Notes under the pieces: generated by a model
What the model was told of the DNA's origin: nothing
Databases searched by the model: none
The model's input: only the letters and a program-made list of their open reading frames with translations
Assembly (NCBI GenBank): GCA_019639155.1
Contig: JAHBSJ010000004.1
Coordinates: forward strand, 124,001 to 188,000
Direction of reading: 5' to 3'
DNA length: 64,000 nt
Origin: Acidobacteriota bacterium
Lineage (GTDB): Bacteria > Acidobacteriota > Blastocatellia > Pyrinomonadales > Pyrinomonadaceae
Part shown: one piece after another, positions 1 through 8,286 of the stretch
Layout of the letters: each line of letters opens with the position of its first letter
Numbering within the stretch: the stretch's first letter is position 1
Program-made: the position numbers and the translations under genes

Positions 1-3000
1 CGCGGACACGTTTGTGCCACATTTCGGCGAGAGCCTCGGCGGATTCGACAGAGAGGCCGTGAAACAGCAGATAATCTTGATAATTGTCCGCCTTGAAAAG
101 CTCCGCCGAATGTTCGCTCGCCCGCCGCCCCATCGTCACAAGCTGAAACGCCACAACATCGGTAACGCCGCCGACCGGGGCGAAATAGTCCGCCAAACAC
201 AGATTCTTTCCGCCGCGTTGCTCTTGCGGCTGTCGCGGAAAGGTGAAACGCATACGCTCGGTCTTAAGATCGTCTTCCCATATGATCAGGTCGTTTCCGT
301 CAGAATTACACGGAAAATATCCATAGACGAGCTTGGCCTCGAGCAGCTTTTCGCGGATCGCTTTGGTCTTGATCTCCTCATATTTCGGCAATATCGTCGT
401 GCGGCGCAGTTCGGCGTATTCCTCAGCAGACGATCTGCCTTGTTTATACTGCCATTGACCCTTGAACAAAGCGGTCTCGTTGATAAAGTCAAAGACCTTT
501 GTCAGATCGGTGATCTCGACAACCTTTGAACCATAGAACGGAGCCGTCGGCACTTTGTCGAGGACCGGAACATCAGAACGCGTAGTATGTGTCGAATCGC
601 CGCTCACACGCGACGAAATGCGTGCCGCCTCTTGCCCAAGCTTTGCGTCCTCGCCAACCAGGTCTTCGACATTTGGTGTAGAGCCTACTTCCGTTTGCGC
701 GGAGGCTTCTCCCGTTTGCGCGGAGGCTTCTCCCGTTTGCGCGGACGCTTCTCCCGTTTGCGCGGAGACTTCTCCCGTTTGCGCGGAGACTTCTCCCGTT
801 TGCGCGGAGGCTTCTCCCGTTTGCGCGGAGGCTTCTCCCGTTTGCGCGGAGGCTTCTCCCGTTTGCGCGGACGCTTCTCCCGTCGTCAGTTCGTCCATTG
901 CGTGCAATCCATCGAAGGCATCGCGGGCGTAAAAGAGCTTGCCGTTGAATAATGGGACAAGATCATTATCAACATAACGCCTATTCAAAGCCGCTCCGCC
1001 AAGAATGACAGGCGTTTTGATGCCGCGTTCGTTCATTATTTCGAGATTGTCACGCATAATGAGCGTTGATTTGACCAGAAGGCCGCTCATCCCGATCGCA
1101 TCGCAATCGTGTTCTTCCGCAGCACGCAGAATGTCGTCGATATTTTGTTTAATGCCCAGATTTACGACCTTATAGCCGTTGTTTGTGAGGATGATATCGA
1201 CCAGATTCTTGCCGATGTCGTGCACATCGCCTTTAACGGTCGCGAGAACCATCACACCTTTGTTCGTACCCTCGACCTTTTCCATAAAAGGCTCGAGAAA
1301 CCTCACCGCGGCCTTCATTGCCTCGGCAGATTGCAGAACGAAAGGAAGCTGCATCTGACCGGCACCGAACAGATCGCCGACGACTTTCATGCCATCGAGC
1401 AGAATATTGTTGATAATGTCGAGCGGCGGATACTTTTCGAGAGCTTCCTTTAGCGAATCTTCGAGACCGATCTTCTCGCCCTCGATGATGTGCTCTTTTA
1501 AGCGTTCCTCGACCGGCAGATCTGATATATCCGGCTTGATAGAAGCGGCCGTTTTGCCCTCAAACAGCTTAGTGAACTCGGTCAGCGGATCGTAAGTGCA
1601 TACATCGCCGTCAAACTTTCGCCTATCGTAAATGAGGTCGCGTGCAGTGTCGATCTCGTGCTCGTTAAAGCGGATCAGCGGCAGTATCTTTGACGCGTTG
1701 ACGATCGCAGAGTTCATTCCTGCCTCGACACAGTCGTGAAGAAAGACGGAATTCAGGACAACGCGTGCCGCCGGCGACAGGCCGAAAGAGATATTCGAGA
1801 CACCGAGTATCTGATTCGCATCGGGCATTTCCGCTTTGATCTGACGGATCGCCTTAATGGTCTCGTCCGCATTCTTACGGTCTTCTTCGATGCCCGTAGA
1901 GATAGGCAATGCAAGCGGATCAAAGAAAATATCGTGCCCGGGAATGCCAAATTCCGTCGCCTGCTTATACGCGCGTCGCGCGATCTTGATCTTATCTTCC
2001 GCCGTGCGTGCCATGCCGTCCTCATCGATCAGGCCGATGACCACAGCGGCTCCGTATTCTCGTGCAAGCTCGAGCACCTTGAGAAATCGCGGCTCGCCGT
2101 CCTCATAATTCGTCGAATTGAGGATGGATTTGCCGCCCGCGTGTTCGAGTCCGGCTTCCATCTTTTCCCACTCGGTCGAATCGAACATGATCGGGATCTT
2201 GACGTTGGTCACCAATCGCGACGCAAGTTCGTGCATGTCCGCCACACCGTCGCGTCCGACAAAATCGACGTTGACATCGAGGATGTGCGCACCTTCCTTT
2301 TCCTGTGATTTGGCGAGATTGATCAGCCCGTCCCAATCCTCAGCGTCGAGGAGGTCGCGCATCTTCTTAGAACCCGACGCATTGACCCGCTCGCCGACGA
2401 TCAGGAACGAAGCGTCCTGCGTATATGGCTGCTGGAAATATATCGACGACGCCGACGGAACCAATTTCGCGTCGCGCTGTTTCGGCGAAACGCCGCTCAG
2501 GCGTTCGACCACCTGCCGCAGATGCTCGGGCGAAGTGCCGCAGCAGCCGCCGACGATATTTGCGCCGTAATCGCGTGCAAAATGCTCGACCTGTGCCGCA
2601 AAACTCTCAGGCGTCTCGTCATAATGCTGTTTGCCGTCCTTGACCTCGGGCAAACCGGCGTTCGGCAATACCGACACTGCGATCGGCGAGTTTTCGCATA
2701 GGTAACGAAAGCTGTCCGCCATGTGTTTGGGGCCCGTGCCGCAATTCATACCGATAACGTCGATAGGAAACGGCTCGAGGGCCGTCAATGCGGCTCCGAT
2801 CTCGGTCCCGTTTAGCATCGTGCCGAAAACCTCTATCGTGACCGACGCGATCACGGGCAGCTTTATCTTATTCTTTTCAAAATGCTCGAAGATCGCCGCG
2901 AGGGCAGCCTTTGTCTGCAGCAGGTCCTGGCAGGTTTCGACCATCATAATGTCGGCACCGCCGTCGATCAGCCCGCGGACCTGTTCGCGGTACGCATTTT

Positions 3001-3409
3001 TGAGGTCGCGATACGTGATGTGGCCGAGCGTCGGAAGTTTCGTGCCCGGCCCGATCGATCCGGCGACAAACCTAGGCTTGTCTTTCGTTGAGTAGTCGCG
3101 GGCGAGTTCTTTAGCGAGCTCAGCGGCCTTTTTGTTTACGTCGTAGGTCTTGTCGGCAATGCCAAACTCGGTCAGTACGACCTCGCTGCCGCCGAAACTG
3201 TTCGTCTCGATCACGTCACAGCCGACGTCCAAAAAGCTCGTATGCACCGTCCGTATGGCGTCGGGCCGCGTGTAGAGCAGATTCTCAGAGCAATTCTCGA
3301 ACTCAGGCCCGCCCCAATCGTCAAGCGTCAGGTCCAAAACCTGCAAATTACTACCCATCGCCCCGTCAAAGACGACGATCTTTTCTTTTATTAATTCTAA
3401 AAAACTCAT
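1..3409 (-). CDS. metH: Cobalamin-dependent methionine synthase MetH (3' end outside window)
   Basis: Transfers a methyl group from 5-methyltetrahydrofolate through cobalamin to homocysteine. Translation from the ATG at 3409 gives 1136 residues before the window edge. The N-terminal homocysteine domain has the zinc motifs NCGTG and GGCCGTSP; the pterin-binding domain follows (VGERVNASGSKKMRDLL); the B12 module has DVHDIGKNLV with cobalt-ligand His at about residue 730; the C-terminal reactivation domain is recognisable by HGLSVESAEALAEMWHKRVR at the edge. E. coli MetH has about 1227 residues, so roughly 100 C-terminal residues are probably missing. Odd: residues about 843-906, in the linker between B12 and reactivation domains, are nine heptapeptide copies (TGEASAQ or TGEVSAQ). 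No strong Shine-Dalgarno is visible; a CCACAGAG repeat lies 20 bp upstream of the start. Confidence 0.97.
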   Translation of the reverse strand, partial: MSFLELIKEKIVVFDGAMGSNLQVLDLTLDDWGGPEFENCSENLLYTRPDAIRTVHTSFLDVGCDVIETNSFGGSEVVLTEFGIADKTYDVNKKAAELAKELARDYSTKDKPRFVAGSIGPGTKLPTLGHITYRDLKNAYREQVRGLIDGGADIMMVETCQDLLQTKAALAAIFEHFEKNKIKLPVIASVTIEVFGTMLNGTEIGAALTALEPFPIDVIGMNCGTGPKHMADSFRYLCENSPIAVSVLPNAGLPEVKDGKQHYDETPESFAAQVEHFARDYGANIVGGCCGTSPEHLRQVVERLSGVSPKQRDAKLVPSASSIYFQQPYTQDASFLIVGERVNASGSKKMRDLLDAEDWDGLINLAKSQEKEGAHILDVNVDFVGRDGVADMHELASRLVTNVKIPIMFDSTEWEKMEAGLEHAGGKSILNSTNYEDGEPRFLKVLELAREYGAAVVIGLIDEDGMARTAEDKIKIARRAYKQATEFGIPGHDIFFDPLALPISTGIEEDRKNADETIKAIRQIKAEMPDANQILGVSNISFGLSPAARVVLNSVFLHDCVEAGMNSAIVNASKILPLIRFNEHEIDTARDLIYDRRKFDGDVCTYDPLTEFTKLFEGKTAASIKPDISDLPVEERLKEHIIEGEKIGLEDSLKEALEKYPPLDIINNILLDGMKVVGDLFGAGQMQLPFVLQSAEAMKAAVRFLEPFMEKVEGTNKGVMVLATVKGDVHDIGKNLVDIILTNNGYKVVNLGIKQNIDDILRAAEEHDCDAIGMSGLLVKSTLIMRDNLEIMNERGIKTPVILGGAALNRRYVDNDLVPLFNGKLFYARDAFDGLHAMDELTTGEASAQTGEASAQTGEASAQTGEASAQTGEVSAQTGEVSAQTGEASAQTGEASAQTGEASAQTEVGSTPNVEDLVGEDAKLGQEAARISSRVSGDSTHTTRSDVPVLDKVPTAPFYGSKVVEITDLTKVFDFINETALFKGQWQYKQGRSSAEEYAELRRTTILPKYEEIKTKAIREKLLEAKLVYGYFPCNSDGNDLIIWEDDLKTERMRFTFPRQPQEQRGGKNLCLADYFAPVGGVTDVVAFQLVTMGRRASEHSAELFKADNYQDYLLFHGLSVESAEALAEMWHKRVR
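694..882. repeat. Nine-copy 21-bp tandem repeat inside metH
   Basis: Nine contiguous 21-bp units, each starting TTTGCGCGGA on the plus strand and ending CTTCTCCCG, with only one or two variable bases in the middle. On the metH (minus) strand each unit encodes TGEASAQ (seven units) or TGEVSAQ (units at 757-777 and 778-798). The length is a multiple of three, so the reading frame is kept and copy number could vary without breaking the gene. There are no spacers, so it is not a CRISPR array. Confidence 0.97.
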
Positions 3410-3428
3410 TTGTAAAATCAGATACTAC

Positions 3429-3457
3429 GCCACAGAGAACACCGAGATCATAGAGAA
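3429..3457. repeat. Left terminal inverted repeat of GxxExxY cassette (CCACAGAG family)
   Basis: A 29-bp sequence starting GCCACAGAGAACAC and ending AGAGAA matches, inverted, the copy at 3816-3844 in 25 of 29 positions. It overlaps the stop codon and last residues (ISL) of the GxxExxY gene and lies 20 bp upstream of the metH start. Related copies on the same strand occur at 27149 and 35527. Confidence 0.85.
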
Positions 3458-3816
3458 ATTCTTCGAATGCCGTCACGCAGCATTTTCTCTCCAAAATTAA
3501 TTATAAGACCACGTTTTAAGCCCGTTGCTTTCAGATAAGATAATATTTGGGCCATTGAGATCTCGGGGAGTTTGGTGAGGGATTTGATCTCAATGATCAC
3601 TTCCTGCTCGACCAAAACATCAATTCGCTGCCCTTTGATCACCTTACCTTTATAAACCACATCGACCTCAACCTGTCTCGCATAGGCAATGCCGCGTAGG
3701 TCAAATTCATGACACAGAGCCTCTTCGTAAATCGACTCAAGCAATCCCGGACCGAGCGTTCTGTGCACTTCAATAGCCGCGCCGATGATCTTCTGTGTTA
3801 ATACGTCGTTCTCCAT
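3448..3816 (-). CDS. GxxExxY family protein, PD-(D/E)XK nuclease-like fold
   Basis: Small (122 aa) member of the GxxExxY family; its name motif is seen as G24-L-L-E27-S-I-Y30 within HRTLGPGLLESIYEEAL. The family is placed in the PD-(D/E)XK nuclease superfamily, and the candidate catalytic set is visible as the Asp of QRIDVLVEQ followed by EIK in VIIEIKSL. The true function is not established. The gene stands alone between metH and the DUF937 gene, in the same direction. Its start codon and stop codon both fall inside a pair of 29-bp inverted repeats, so the coding sequence fills the whole interval between them, as in a very compact mobile or domesticated cassette. The weak Shine-Dalgarno (AGAGAA) is itself part of the repeat. 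Confidence 0.9.
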   Translation of the reverse strand: MENDVLTQKIIGAAIEVHRTLGPGLLESIYEEALCHEFDLRGIAYARQVEVDVVYKGKVIKGQRIDVLVEQEVIIEIKSLTKLPEISMAQILSYLKATGLKRGLIINFGEKMLRDGIRRISL

Positions 3817-3844
3817 TCTCTGAGTTCTCTGTGTTCTCTGTGGC
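3816..3844. repeat. Right terminal inverted repeat of GxxExxY cassette
   Basis: Inverted partner of 3429-3457 (25 of 29 identical). On the minus strand it reads GCCACAGAGAACACAGAG and then runs into the ATG of the GxxExxY gene, so the repeat supplies the leader and ribosome-binding region. Confidence 0.85.
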
Positions 3845-3993
3845 TAAACAAACAAAAACTCTGCACCAAACAAGCACAGAGTTTCCGTTTGAACCTTTAC
3901 TCTTTGCTGTTTAGCGGATTATTTTACGTGGCCGCAAGTCGCAATAACTCACCACGCATCAAACGATAAGGTTAAGACCCGCCGACGTATAAG

Positions 3994-4629
3994 TCAACGT
4001 TTCGTAATGTAGTTCAACGCCATCGATGCGATGTCATCCATTGCCGAACCGTCGCGGTTGCGGTCGAGCATTGACGAGGCGAGATCCATCATCGCGTTGC
4101 CCGACGACTGCGGAGCCGATTGTTGGCCGCCACCCAAAAGCCCGCCGAGCAATCCGCCGAGCCCGTCCGCCTGAACATTCTGCTGACGCTTTTGCCTTCC
4201 GAGATATGCCATTACGATCGGTGCAAGCATCAGAAGTATCTGTGCGACCTGCCCCATCTGCAGCCCTGTTTTATTGCTGACCTCTTCGACGACGGGTGCT
4301 TGGTTGCTACCCAAAATATGCCCCAAAATGCCGCCTGCGTTCAGCTGCGGCGGCGTAGGCTCAGGCGTTTGAAGCTGATCGAATATCATGCTGCCAAGCC
4401 CGCCGAGGTTGCCGAGGATGCTGCCATCGTGATCGTTCGTCAGTGCCGAATCCAAACTCTGAGCTCCCTCGGGTGTCGAGGCATTGTTTGCCAAGCCGCC
4501 CAAAATTGCCGGCAGAGCCATCTGCACCGCCGAATTGACCAGCGACGAATCCGCACCCACGGTGTTCGATATCTCGCTGATCGCGGCCTCGCCCTTTTCC
4601 TGTCCCAAAAGGTCCTGTAAAGAAAGCAT
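3994..4629 (-). CDS. DUF937 domain protein
   Basis: A 211-aa protein with the DUF937 pattern: an N-terminal helical part (LSLQDLLGQEKGEAAISEISNTVG, then ALPAILGGLANNAS), a Pro/Gln/Gly-rich middle, a hydrophobic segment (QILLMLAPIVMAYLGRQ) and a glycine-rich stretch GLGGLLGGLLGGG. No signal peptide is visible. Members of this family occur widely in bacteria, sometimes called YidB-like, without a firm biochemical role. It is divergent from the NHL lipoprotein gene, with an 87-bp gap that must hold both promoters. The C-terminal DRNRDGSAMDD resembles a dockerin/EF-hand-like calcium loop, which is only a suggestion. Confidence 0.8.
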   Translation of the reverse strand: MLSLQDLLGQEKGEAAISEISNTVGADSSLVNSAVQMALPAILGGLANNASTPEGAQSLDSALTNDHDGSILGNLGGLGSMIFDQLQTPEPTPPQLNAGGILGHILGSNQAPVVEEVSNKTGLQMGQVAQILLMLAPIVMAYLGRQKRQQNVQADGLGGLLGGLLGGGQQSAPQSSGNAMMDLASSMLDRNRDGSAMDDIASMALNYITKR

Positions 4630-4716
4630 TGTATATTCCCCCGTTTTTGTTTAGTTTGTCTGACTTGCAATAATGTTATCACAGGCATGATCCCCCAGCC
4701 CGTTGTGACCCCGTAA

Positions 4717-6702
4717 ATGTCATCGAGAATTTACGCAAAAAATTTAAGACTCCTGATACCTGTCATCCTGGCGGTGCTTTTTGCCGCATGCGCGATCGGT
4801 AAAAGCGGAAACCAACTGGCATTTGTCGAAACGTTCAATCTTGCCGGCGGCGAGATCGGCGAGCCGTTCGGTATTGCTGTGCGCAACCGTGACAGTTTCA
4901 TTTCCGATGGCGAGAAAGGCATAATTTGGAAACTTTCAGGCACCGAACTCTCGATATTTGCGGAAGGTTTTGACACCCCTTCACAGATAGCTTTCGACGC
5001 GGACGGCAACTTGCTCGTCGCCGATACCGGTTCTCACACCATAGAAAAGATCGATACTAAAGGCGAACGCAGCATCGTCGCGGGCGTTCGGGGCACGGCC
5101 GGATCGAATGACGGAGCCGCGGCAAATGCGTCATTCAATGGCCCTGTCGGCATTGCGGTTGACGGCGAGGGACGCATCTTTGTCGCGGATACATACAACG
5201 ACAAGATCCGCGTCATCGAAAACGGAAATGTCAGAACGCTTGCCGAGAGGACCGAGGACGGAAAACGTTTTCGAACGCCGCTCGGCCTTGCTATCTGGCA
5301 CGACAAACTGCTCGTTGCAGACTCGGGCAATAGCCGTATCGTGGCTTTTGAAGCTGACGGACGAGCGTGGACTCTGGCCGGTTCAGGTTCCGACGATATC
5401 AAGGACGGCCTGCTCTTTAGCGCTGCGTTCTCGAACCCGACAGCGGTCAGTGTGATGGAAAACGGCACGATACTTGTCGCCGACGGTGATTCAATACGGG
5501 CAATAACCGGCGGTGCCATCGCAATGGTCAGAACGCTTTCGCAAAAGCGTCGCGGACACGCCGACGGAACGGCGCTATTCGCTCGTTTCAATCGCCCTTC
5601 AGGCATTGCGGAAATGCCTGACGGGCGCATTTTCGTCGCTGACAGCGATAATGCCGCGATACGCGTATTTTCACCCGTCGAAACAAAGAACGCCGTCGTA
5701 AAGAAGCCCGACGCAGCGGAGGCCGCCGAACAATTCCGCTCGCTCGCACAGGGACGCTGGCCTTACGATCCGCCAAACGCAAAGCGCGATATCGCAGGCA
5801 CGCTTGCCGAGATACGCGGTGACATGGAACCCGGCAGCGATCAGGTCTGGTTTCACAATGGTCTGGACATCGCCGGTGCGTACGGCGAGACCGCGAGGTT
5901 CATCAGAGATGAAAAGGTGTTGCGTCCGAATGCTGCTGAACTCTTCGGCACGCTCCGTGAACTGATCCGCATGCCGCAGCTCGGCTATATCCACATTCGG
6001 CTCGGTCGCGACGCGAACGGCGTAGCGTTCGGTGATGAGCGGTTTTTGTTCGAACGCGACGCGGGCAGCAGGATAACGAACGTTCGCGTTCGCCGCGGCA
6101 CAATATTCAAAGCCGGCGAGCCGATCGGGACGCTCAACGCGATGAATCACGTCCATCTGATCGCGGGCCGCAGCGGAAATGAACTGAACGCGCTGGCGGC
6201 ACTCGATCTGCCCGGCGTGTCCGATTCGCGGCCGCCTGTGATAGAGAGCGTTGAGCTTTTCGGCGAGAATTGGGAGCCGTTTGAAACACCTGCCGGCGGC
6301 GGGCGTATAACTTTGAACGGCAAGGTCCGCGTCGTCGCGGCGGCATTCGATCAAAAGGACGGTAATCCCGAACGCAGAAAACTCGGCATTTACCGTGCCG
6401 GATATGAGGTTTTGACATCAGGCGGCCAACCGGTTTTCGATGCCGTTTGGACGCTGAACTTTCTTCGGTTTCCGCCGAACGACGCCGTCCGCTTTGCATA
6501 CGCGAACGGCAGCCGTTCGGGTGCGACCGGCGAGACGCGTTTTCGTTATATCGTTACCAATTTCGTCAATGGCGACGAATTTCGCGAAGGTTTTTTGGAT
6601 ATCTCGACGCTCGCGAACGGCATCTATACATTACGCGTCAATGCAGCCGACTTTTTCGGCAACATCACAACAAAGGACATTCAATTTGAGGTAAAAAGAT
6701 GA
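4717..6702 (+). CDS. NHL-repeat lipoprotein with C-terminal M23 peptidase-like domain
   Basis: 661 aa. The N-terminus is a lipoprotein signal (LLIPVILAVLFAAC; lipidated Cys25). Residues about 50-320 form NHL beta-propeller repeats (GEPFGIAV, GPVGIAVDGEGRIFVADTYNDKIRVI, RPSGIAEMPDGRIFVADSDN). After a linker comes a segment resembling a LytM/M23 metallopeptidase: HNGLDIAGAYG at about 381 gives the HxxxD motif and NHVHL at about 477 gives HxH, with VRRGTIFKAGEPIGTLN between them as in M23 folds. The C-terminal part looks beta-rich (immunoglobulin-like). It probably sits in the periplasm on a membrane and could bind or process peptidoglycan or peptides; catalytic competence is inferred. It overlaps the next gene by 4 bp (ATGA), pointing to translational coupling with the secreted aminopeptidase. 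Confidence 0.8.
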   Translation: MSSRIYAKNLRLLIPVILAVLFAACAIGKSGNQLAFVETFNLAGGEIGEPFGIAVRNRDSFISDGEKGIIWKLSGTELSIFAEGFDTPSQIAFDADGNLLVADTGSHTIEKIDTKGERSIVAGVRGTAGSNDGAAANASFNGPVGIAVDGEGRIFVADTYNDKIRVIENGNVRTLAERTEDGKRFRTPLGLAIWHDKLLVADSGNSRIVAFEADGRAWTLAGSGSDDIKDGLLFSAAFSNPTAVSVMENGTILVADGDSIRAITGGAIAMVRTLSQKRRGHADGTALFARFNRPSGIAEMPDGRIFVADSDNAAIRVFSPVETKNAVVKKPDAAEAAEQFRSLAQGRWPYDPPNAKRDIAGTLAEIRGDMEPGSDQVWFHNGLDIAGAYGETARFIRDEKVLRPNAAELFGTLRELIRMPQLGYIHIRLGRDANGVAFGDERFLFERDAGSRITNVRVRRGTIFKAGEPIGTLNAMNHVHLIAGRSGNELNALAALDLPGVSDSRPPVIESVELFGENWEPFETPAGGGRITLNGKVRVVAAAFDQKDGNPERRKLGIYRAGYEVLTSGGQPVFDAVWTLNFLRFPPNDAVRFAYANGSRSGATGETRFRYIVTNFVNGDEFREGFLDISTLANGIYTLRVNAADFFGNITTKDIQFEVKR

Positions 6703-8225
6703 AATTTATCGCTTCTGCCCTGGTTTTCACATTTCTGGCGTTTGCTCCGTTCGCGGTCGAGGCTCGTGATCCCGCGAATCCGATCCGCATGACGCCGGCC
6801 GCGCCAAAATTCACCGACGCCGAGCGCCATGCCGAACTAGCCAAACGCCGCGCAGCCGTCGCCGCAAAGATGGCGGACAACAGCGTCCTCGTGATGTTTG
6901 CCGCCGAACCGAAAATTTACGCGAAGAACGTGAATTATCATTACCGGCAGGAAAACAACTTCTATTACCTGACAGCTCTAAAACAGACAGGCTCAACGCT
7001 GGTCATGCGAAAGACCGCGGGCAGGGTGTCTGAAGTTATCTATTTACCACGTCGTAATCCTGCGCGTGAGACGTGGGACGGAAAGATGTATTCGCACGAA
7101 GACGCTCGCCGTCTTTCGGGTATACAACAGGTCATAGACGCCTCCGAACAGCCCGCAGTGCTTAACGCAATCGCCGAAAAACGCGACGCTACGATACAGA
7201 ATGTTTACATGGTGCTGCCGTCGAGCGAGGACGACGGCACGGGAATGAAGGAATTCGACCGCGAGCATGCGTTCTCAAAACGCCTTGACGGCTATAAGGT
7301 GACGAACTTGCAGCCGATCTTTGCAGAACTTCGGTTGGTCAAATCGCCCTACGAAATAAGGCTTATGCAGCACGCCGTCGATATCACGATGGAGGCCCAG
7401 GGACGCGCAATGGCGGTCATCGGACGTGCGAACTACGAATACGAGGTCCAGGCAGAGGTCGAATATACGTTCCGCCGCCGCAACGCGGATTATTGGGGAT
7501 ATCCGTCGATCGTCGGGTGCGGGCCGAACGCCACGACGCTGCATTACGTCGAATCGCAGGGCCAAGTGAAACAGGGCGACCTGATGCTGCTTGACGTCGG
7601 CGCGGAATATGAGAATTACACGGCCGACGTGACCCGCACATTTCCCGTAAACGGCAAGTTCACGAAGGAGCAGGCTGAGATCTATCAAATAGTTTACGAC
7701 GCACAGGAGGCAGTTGCAGCGGCGACGAAGCCGGGCGTTTCGTTCTTCCAACTTACGTCCATCGCCCAGAACGTTATAAGAGAAGGGCTCTTCAAACTGG
7801 GGCTGACCACTGAAAAGGATTCGGCACAATTCCGCATTTGGTTCATGCACGGGCTCGGCCATTGGCTGGGAATGAACGTTCACGATGTGGGCTCGTATTC
7901 GACGCCGCTCGCTCCGGGGATGGTCTTTACGAACGAGCCGGGAATTTATATCCGCGAGGACGCACTCGACAATCTGCCCGACACGCCCGACATGAAAGCA
8001 TTCAAAGAAAAGGTGCGGCCCGCGTTCGAGAAATACAAGAACATCGGCGTCCGCATAGAGGACGACCTGCTGGTCACGCCGACCGGCGTCAAATGGATGA
8101 CCAGCGATCTGCCGCGTTCGATCGCGGATATCGAGAAATTCATGGCAGCCGCTCCGAAGCACGTACAGCTTAGCAGCCGCTTTGACGAACGCACCAAGAA
8201 TGTATTCACCGCAGCGATGCATTGA
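6699..8225 (+). CDS. Secreted Xaa-Pro aminopeptidase (M24B)
   Basis: 508 aa. It removes the N-terminal residue before proline. A Sec signal (MKFIASALVFTFLAFAPFAVEA) suggests periplasmic location, unlike cytoplasmic PepP. The AMP_N domain (about 40-200) is followed by the pita-bread fold with all five metal ligands: D299 (LLDVG), D310 (TADVTR), H388 (HGLGHWLG), E413 (TNEPGIYI) and E454 (RIEDDLLVT), plus HDVG. A GAGG Shine-Dalgarno lies inside the end of the preceding gene and the start overlaps its stop codon, so the two are coupled. A periplasmic peptide-scavenging pair with the NHL/M23 lipoprotein is plausible. Confidence 0.93.
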   Translation: MKFIASALVFTFLAFAPFAVEARDPANPIRMTPAAPKFTDAERHAELAKRRAAVAAKMADNSVLVMFAAEPKIYAKNVNYHYRQENNFYYLTALKQTGSTLVMRKTAGRVSEVIYLPRRNPARETWDGKMYSHEDARRLSGIQQVIDASEQPAVLNAIAEKRDATIQNVYMVLPSSEDDGTGMKEFDREHAFSKRLDGYKVTNLQPIFAELRLVKSPYEIRLMQHAVDITMEAQGRAMAVIGRANYEYEVQAEVEYTFRRRNADYWGYPSIVGCGPNATTLHYVESQGQVKQGDLMLLDVGAEYENYTADVTRTFPVNGKFTKEQAEIYQIVYDAQEAVAAATKPGVSFFQLTSIAQNVIREGLFKLGLTTEKDSAQFRIWFMHGLGHWLGMNVHDVGSYSTPLAPGMVFTNEPGIYIREDALDNLPDTPDMKAFKEKVRPAFEKYKNIGVRIEDDLLVTPTGVKWMTSDLPRSIADIEKFMAAAPKHVQLSSRFDERTKNVFTAAMH

Positions 8226-8286
8226 CGCCGGTTTTGACAGCGGAATGTAAACCCTTAACATCTGAGAACGTAGGTTTACGCATCCG

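Noticed and set aside
694..882. CRISPR-like regular array
   Set aside because: Units are contiguous with no spacers and translate in frame within metH.
555..952. Two plus-strand open frames with heptad repeats (SPVCAEA and RLRGGFS)
   Set aside because: They are the opposite-strand readings of the metH repeat; MetH is continuous through the region and neither frame has a ribosome site or homology.
3429..3844. Complete insertion sequence
   Set aside because: Inverted ends exist, but the enclosed protein is not a transposase and no clear target-site duplication is seen; kept only as a possible cassette.
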